Of a stretch of DNA of 16,489 nt, positions 14,891 through 16,489 are shown in pieces (within the stretch, counting starts at the first letter, position 1; every line of letters begins with the position of its first letter). The stretch lies in assembly GCA_964512045.1 (NCBI GenBank), contig CAZEJK010000112.1:1-16489 (forward strand), given 5' to 3'. Source of the DNA: CAZEJK01 sp964512045 (lineage in GTDB: Bacteria > Acidobacteriota > Thermoanaerobaculia > Thermoanaerobaculales > Sulfomarinibacteraceae). Both the position numbers and the translations under genes were made by a program. The notes below the pieces were generated by a model, which searched no databases, was not told the DNA's origin, and saw only the letters and a program-made list of their open reading frames with translations.

Positions 14891-15706
14891 ATGAGCACTG
14901 ACACGATTCTCCGTATCGATCGGGACGGTCCCCTCTGCACCCTGACCCTCAACGACCCGGAGCGGGCCAACCCGCTGTCACCGGCGATGGCCTCAGCACT
15001 CGCTGAGGCCCTCGAGTCCACCGCCACGGACGCCCAGGTACGGGCGGTGATCCTCACCGGCGCAGGACGGCACTTCTCCGCCGGCGCAGACCTGGCTGCC
15101 CTCGAGCAGGTGGCTGCCGGCGGCGACCGGGCTGCCAACCAGGAGGACTCCGCACGCCTCGAGCGGCTCTTCACCGCGCTGCTCGACCACCCGAAGCTGA
15201 CGATGGCGGCGGTGCACGGCGCTGCGATCGCCGGCGGCTGCGGTCTTGCCACGGGCTGTGATCTGGTGGTGGCGGAGCGCAGCGCAAAGCTGGCGTACAC
15301 CGAGGTCAAGATCGGCTTCATCGCCGCGCTGGTGATGACCTTTCTCACCCGCCGTGTTGCCGGGCACATCGCCCGACGGTTGCTCCTCGATCCGGAGCTG
15401 CTCAGCGGAGAGCGCGCCGCCGAGCTCGGCCTGGTGGACGTGGTGGTCGAGGACACGACGGCCCTGGAGCACGCCCGAAGCTGGGCGGAGTCGATCTGCC
15501 GGCAGGCCTCACCCAGCGCGATCGCCGCCACCAAGCGCCTGCTCAACGACACCGTCGGGGTTGGCTGGCGCGAGTCCCTGACCCTGGCGGCGGCCGCCAA
15601 CGTGGAGCAGCGACTGCATCCCGAGTGCCGTCGCGGCGTCGGCGAGTTCCTCGCACACAAGACCACCCCGGACTGGCTCACGGTATCCGGTCGAGAGGAC
15701 CGCTGA
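14891..15706 (+). CDS. Enoyl-CoA hydratase/isomerase family protein
   Basis: 271-residue crotonase-fold protein, expected to act on an acyl-CoA in fatty acid, branched-chain amino acid or aromatic breakdown in the cytoplasm. Seen: ADPERANPLSP-like opening (NDPERANPLSP 21-31), the first oxyanion-hole segment HFSAGADLAAL at 61-71, the second at HGAAIAGGCGLATGCDLVVA (109-128), and AYTEVKIGFIAALV at 135-148. In classical hydratases two glutamates activate water. Here the second-position glutamate is present (E138), but the first is replaced by G118 in GGCGLA. This substitution occurs in many crotonase-family members and leaves hydratase, isomerase or other lyase activity open. The ATG at 14891 is preferred over that at 14885 because it lies seven bases after TACCAT and gives the usual MSTDTILRI start. 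It is followed after one base by the thioesterase gene. Confidence 0.88.
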   Translation: MSTDTILRIDRDGPLCTLTLNDPERANPLSPAMASALAEALESTATDAQVRAVILTGAGRHFSAGADLAALEQVAAGGDRAANQEDSARLERLFTALLDHPKLTMAAVHGAAIAGGCGLATGCDLVVAERSAKLAYTEVKIGFIAALVMTFLTRRVAGHIARRLLLDPELLSGERAAELGLVDVVVEDTTALEHARSWAESICRQASPSAIAATKRLLNDTVGVGWRESLTLAAAANVEQRLHPECRRGVGEFLAHKTTPDWLTVSGREDR

Positions 15707-15707
15707 C

Positions 15708-16106
15708 ATGGAAGGCTGGCCGTTCGCGTACCCGGTCCAGGTCCGGTGGCGCGACACCGACTCGTTTGGCCATGTCAACAACGCCGTGTTTGCAAGCTAC
15801 CTCGAGATGGCGAGGGTCGAGCTGTGGCGGGAGCGGTTCGGCGACGGCTCCTCGGCCGGGATCCCGTTCTTCATCGCCCGGCTGGAGATCGACTACCGTC
15901 GTCCGATCACCCTCGACGATCCCATCGAGATCGGGATCCGGGTTGGTGATCTGCGCGGCGCCTCGTTCACCTTCCTCTACCGCATCGAGATCGACGGAGC
16001 GCTCTCGGCCACGGCAAGCACAGTCCAGGTGTGTGTCGGCACCGACACCGGCAAGCCCTGCCGGATGCCTCCGTGGCTGCGCAGCGGGCTCGCCGAGCTG
16101 CGGTAG
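15708..16106 (+). CDS. Hotdog-fold acyl-CoA thioesterase (4HBT/YbgC type)
   Basis: 132-residue single-hotdog thioesterase, hydrolysing an acyl-CoA to free acid and CoA in the cytoplasm. The hallmark RWRDTDSFGHVNNAVFASYLEMAR spans 13-36; D18 is in the position of the catalytic aspartate of YbgC-type enzymes. The long central helix continues to about residue 43, followed by beta strands (IARLEIDYRRPI at 56-67, PIEIGIRVGDLRGASFTFLYRI at 72-93, STVQVCVGTDTGKPCRMP at 104-121). The length is typical of the family. The ATG at 15708 is one base after the hydratase stop, with GAGAGG nine bases upstream inside that gene, so the two are co-transcribed and probably act on related CoA thioesters. The substrate is not predictable from sequence. 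Confidence 0.9.
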   Translation: MEGWPFAYPVQVRWRDTDSFGHVNNAVFASYLEMARVELWRERFGDGSSAGIPFFIARLEIDYRRPITLDDPIEIGIRVGDLRGASFTFLYRIEIDGALSATASTVQVCVGTDTGKPCRMPPWLRSGLAELR

Positions 16107-16183
16107 CGACTAACGCGGCCGCGGGCCGCAACCAAAGTGATGCTCCGACGGCGCCGGTCCCGCGCCCGCGTAGCGGTTAGTCG
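16107..16183 (+). repeat. Inverted repeats directly after the thioesterase stop
   Basis: An 8-bp perfect inverted repeat, CGACTAAC (16107-16114) and GTTAGTCG (16176-16183), encloses a tight GC hairpin GCGGCC-GCG-GGCCGC (16115-16129) and a further GC-rich stretch around 16147-16170. Transcribed rightward it would form a closed multi-branch RNA of 77 bases immediately after the operon. It could stabilise the 3' end or end transcription; it lacks tRNA T-loop features. Confidence 0.45.
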
Positions 16184-16192
16184 GTAGTCGTG

Positions 16193-16220
16193 AAGTCCTG
16201 CGCAAACGTGGCAGGACTTT
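16193..16220 (+). terminator. Hairpin with perfect 9-bp stem, possible operon terminator
   Basis: AAGTCCTGC (16193-16201) and GCAGGACTT (16211-16219) form a perfect 9-bp stem around a 9-base loop, followed by only a short T run and C. Its place 87 bases after the thioesterase stop suits a terminator, but the weak T-tract makes this uncertain. The right arm runs directly into the inverted repeat beginning at 16219. Confidence 0.4.
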
Positions 16221-16435
16221 CAACGCAAAGGCGCCAAGACGCTGTGTCGCAAAGGGGAAGAGGAGCTCATGAAGGGTGCATCCTGTCAACTTCTGGGCTC
16301 AGGACGAGGGATCGAAGTTTGAGGCCAGCGAACGCCAGGGCGCAGCCGGCCTTCATAAGGTCAGTTCTGCCATGCACCTCTGTTACCCACCCCCTTTTCC
16401 TTTGCGGCCTTGTTTCCCAGCGTCTTTGCGTTGAA
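16219..16435. repeat. About 217-bp interval bounded by imperfect inverted 37-bp repeats; candidate small mobile or interspersed element
   Basis: The left end (16219-16255) and the reverse complement of the right end (16399-16435) both read TTCAACGCAAAG, then ACGCTG (after an extra 8 bases on the left), then end with CGCAAAGG; both are 37 bases long. The core word CGCAAAG repeats within each end. Between them no protein gene is recognised. The base composition is less GC-rich than the flanking genes. Shorter nested inverted repeats occur inside: ATGAAGG 16269-16275 with CCTTCAT 16350-16356, and GGTGCAT 16275-16281 with ATGCACC 16372-16378. CGCAAAG-type repeats are known as dispersed repeats in various bacteria; whether this one is mobile is not shown. 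No target-site duplication is obvious. Confidence 0.5.
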
Positions 16436-16489
16436 TCCGAGAACCGACCAAGCGCTGCGACCAGGTCCGGCCCTGTTTGGTTCCGGCTC

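Larger units (their letters stand above)
16107..16489. other. 383-bp region without a recognised gene at the window end
   Basis: No supported protein, tRNA or rRNA gene is visible. The region contains the inverted-repeat structures listed separately (16107-16183, 16193-16220, 16219-16435). The last 54 bases (16436-16489) show nothing recognisable. A 17-codon reading frame at 16269-16322 with an upstream GAGGAG is the only start with a ribosome-binding-like sequence and is not called as a gene. Confidence 0.7.

Noticed and set aside
16107..16183. 77-base structure with a closing stem resembling a tRNA acceptor
   Set aside because: No T-loop consensus, no plausible anticodon arm and an 8-bp closing stem; it does not fit a tRNA.
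16269..16322. 17-codon frame starting ATG with GAGGAG three bases upstream
   Set aside because: Very short, spacing too tight for a good ribosome binding site, lies within the repeat-bounded interval and has no recognisable product.
1..16489. CRISPR array, tRNA, rRNA or transposase genes
   Set aside because: Looked for regularly spaced direct repeats, tRNA cloverleaf features, rRNA sequence and DDE or serine recombinase motifs; none were seen.

Overview
This is a GC-rich bacterial chromosome segment dominated by a cell-surface polysaccharide (exopolysaccharide, capsule or O-antigen-type) assembly locus, followed by a short acyl-CoA metabolism operon and a repeat-containing intergenic stretch. 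Several genes start exactly six bases after a TANNNT-type -10 hexamer with no room for a ribosome binding site. Leaderless starts of this kind are common in Actinomycetota. With the GC content and the gene types, they suggest a GC-rich actinobacterium, possibly a deep-branching class such as Acidimicrobiia. That placement is inference; no rRNA or other phylogenetic marker is present.

Layout: (1) 126-971 (+), a RimK-like ATP-grasp ligase, meeting the next gene tail to tail with a 35-bp overlap. (2) 7323->937 (-), a tightly coupled four-gene operon: a 1140-residue multi-spanning membrane protein with a GT-C-type C-terminal half, a GT2 glycosyltransferase, a GT4-like glycosyltransferase and a second GT2. 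All junctions overlap by 4-13 bp. (3) 7386->10989 (+), a divergent three-gene operon: two GT4 glycosyltransferases and a polyprenyl-phosphate sugar-phosphate transferase that starts lipid-linked polysaccharide synthesis. (4) 13490->11105 (-), two overlapping GT4 glycosyltransferases. (5) 13533-14816 (+), a tryptophan-rich, N-terminally membrane-anchored protein of unknown function, transcribed divergently from (4). (6) 14891->16106 (+), an enoyl-CoA hydratase/isomerase-family protein and a hotdog acyl-CoA thioesterase. (7) 16107-16489, no gene recognised, but several inverted repeats, including a roughly 217-bp interval bounded by imperfect inverted 37-bp repeats.

How the genes work together (inference from families): the phosphotransferase loads a sugar phosphate onto undecaprenyl phosphate at the inner face of the membrane, and the GT2 and GT4 enzymes add further sugars from nucleotide-sugar donors. 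The large membrane protein may transfer a sugar from a polyprenyl-phosphate donor at the outer face. No recognisable Wzx flippase, Wzy polymerase, chain-length regulator, export machinery or nucleotide-sugar synthesis gene is seen, so the pathway must be completed elsewhere unless the uncharacterised N-terminal half of the large membrane protein fills one of those roles. The hydratase/thioesterase pair appears to be a separate metabolic unit.
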